The position numbers and the translations under genes are program-made. A stretch of 64,000 bases of DNA, taken from NCBI RefSeq assembly GCF_009177065.1, contig NZ_WEZF01000005.1:248001-312000 (forward strand), written 5' to 3'. The notes beneath the pieces are model-generated. The model did no database searches, had not been told where the DNA came from, and worked only from the letters and a program-made list of their open reading frames with translations. Shown here piece by piece: positions 63,760 to 64,000 of the stretch. This DNA is from Tautonia marina (GTDB lineage Bacteria > Planctomycetota > Planctomycetia > Isosphaerales > Isosphaeraceae). The number at the start of each line of letters is the position of its first letter. Position 1 is the first letter of the stretch.

Positions 63760-64000
63760 ATGCCATTCCTCCGCAGAGAGAACGGCGAGCAACGCGGTCA
63801 GTGCATCGACCTCAAGGAGGAGGCGTTCCTGATCGGCCGCGCCCCGGATTGCAATCTGGTGCTCGACCCGCAGGGCGTCAGCCGCCGCCACGCGCAGATC
63901 GGCGTCGACTCGGGCCACTACTACCTGGAAGACCTCGGCTCTCGGAACACCACGAAGCTGAACAATCAGGTCGTTCCTCCCTGGCAACGCCTTCCCCTGA
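63760..64000 (+). CDS. FHA-domain protein, N-terminal part (cut by window end)
   Basis: The first 80 residues encode a clear forkhead-associated domain: FLIGRAPDCNLVLDPQGVSRRHAQI, then YYLEDLGSRNTTKLNN. The phosphothreonine-binding Arg, Ser, His and Asn are present in GRAP, SRRH and SRNTT. FHA domains bind phosphothreonine peptides, often produced by a neighbouring kinase such as the one just upstream. The rest lies outside the window, so the total length and any further domain are unknown. Confidence 0.9.
   Translation, partial: MPFLRRENGEQRGQCIDLKEEAFLIGRAPDCNLVLDPQGVSRRHAQIGVDSGHYYLEDLGSRNTTKLNNQVVPPWQRLPL

Noticed and set aside
1-64000. tRNA, rRNA, CRISPR arrays, transposases and integrases
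   Set aside because: I looked for T-arm-like sequence, direct repeat arrays and recombinase motifs and found none that I can support. A covariance-model scan would be decisive for small RNAs.

Overview
This window is a GC-rich bacterial chromosome segment that is almost completely filled with genes. The gene content points to a planctomycete, most likely near the Isosphaeraceae. That placement is inferred from several families: a DUF1559 protein with a pilin-like N-terminus, a DUF1080 secreted protein, a MauG-type di-heme peroxidase, a prenyltransferase-repeat membrane protein, Ser/Thr kinase, FHA and PP2C signalling proteins, a PPi-type phosphofructokinase with a membrane pyrophosphatase, and tetrahydromethanopterin C1 genes (fhcB, fhcD). 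No rRNA, tRNA, CRISPR array, insertion sequence or prophage was recognised.

Layout. 1-8 kb: secreted and pilin-like proteins, a two-domain AhpD-like protein, a sigma-54 activator and a large HEAT-repeat protein that carries a receiver-like segment. 8.3-14.4 kb: lysA and argH flank a small accessory insert (a PD-(D/E)XK-like protein, hicBA and an Mrr-type restriction nuclease), followed by tenA. 14.7-19.7 kb: a secreted Cys-containing protein with a MauG-type peroxidase, then a coiled-coil protein and a secreted protein of unknown role. 20-24 kb: ccsA/hemX-hemA (translationally coupled) and two unknown or TPR-like genes. 24-29.4 kb: PPi-type phosphofructokinase, sulfotransferase, a more AT-rich methyltransferase gene, a cupin and a DUF1080 protein. 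29.8-36.9 kb: membrane pyrophosphatase, M61 peptidase, a divergent ribosome recycling factor, YqeY, thioredoxin, STAS and acyltransferase. 36.8-39.2 kb: a tight minus-strand run dnaJ - merR-like - small membrane protein - rnpA - yidD. 39.3-45.6 kb: a receiver-like protein, an Mrp ATPase without its CxxC, a DUF433 fusion, D-aminoacylase, a DNA glycosylase and a glutathione peroxidase. 45.9-54.3 kb: fhcB-fhcD, a carotenoid-type desaturase with a glycosyltransferase, a CBS protein, a trans-sulfuration enzyme and a PP2C phosphatase. 54.6-64 kb: a fused M16 peptidase, a prenyltransferase-repeat protein, a seven-heme cytochrome, a secreted protein, a Ser/Thr kinase and an FHA protein cut by the window end.

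How the genes connect. Pyrophosphate appears twice: the phosphofructokinase has the Asp and Lys that mark PPi as phosphoryl donor, and hppA encodes an ion pump driven by PPi. C1 transfer on methanopterin is represented by fhcB and fhcD only. Reversible protein phosphorylation is represented by the PP2C, kinase and FHA genes. I found no single convincing new multi-gene system. The most unusual items are the hicBA-mrr-nuclease insert, the divergent RRF, the Mrp without CxxC, the receiver-like segment inside an apparently exported HEAT protein, and the DUF433 fusion.

Many very long open frames lie antisense to real genes. They are a by-product of high GC and were left out. Starts were chosen from Shine-Dalgarno-like sequence, family length and signal peptides; many genes here have no clear ribosome binding site, so several starts are uncertain.
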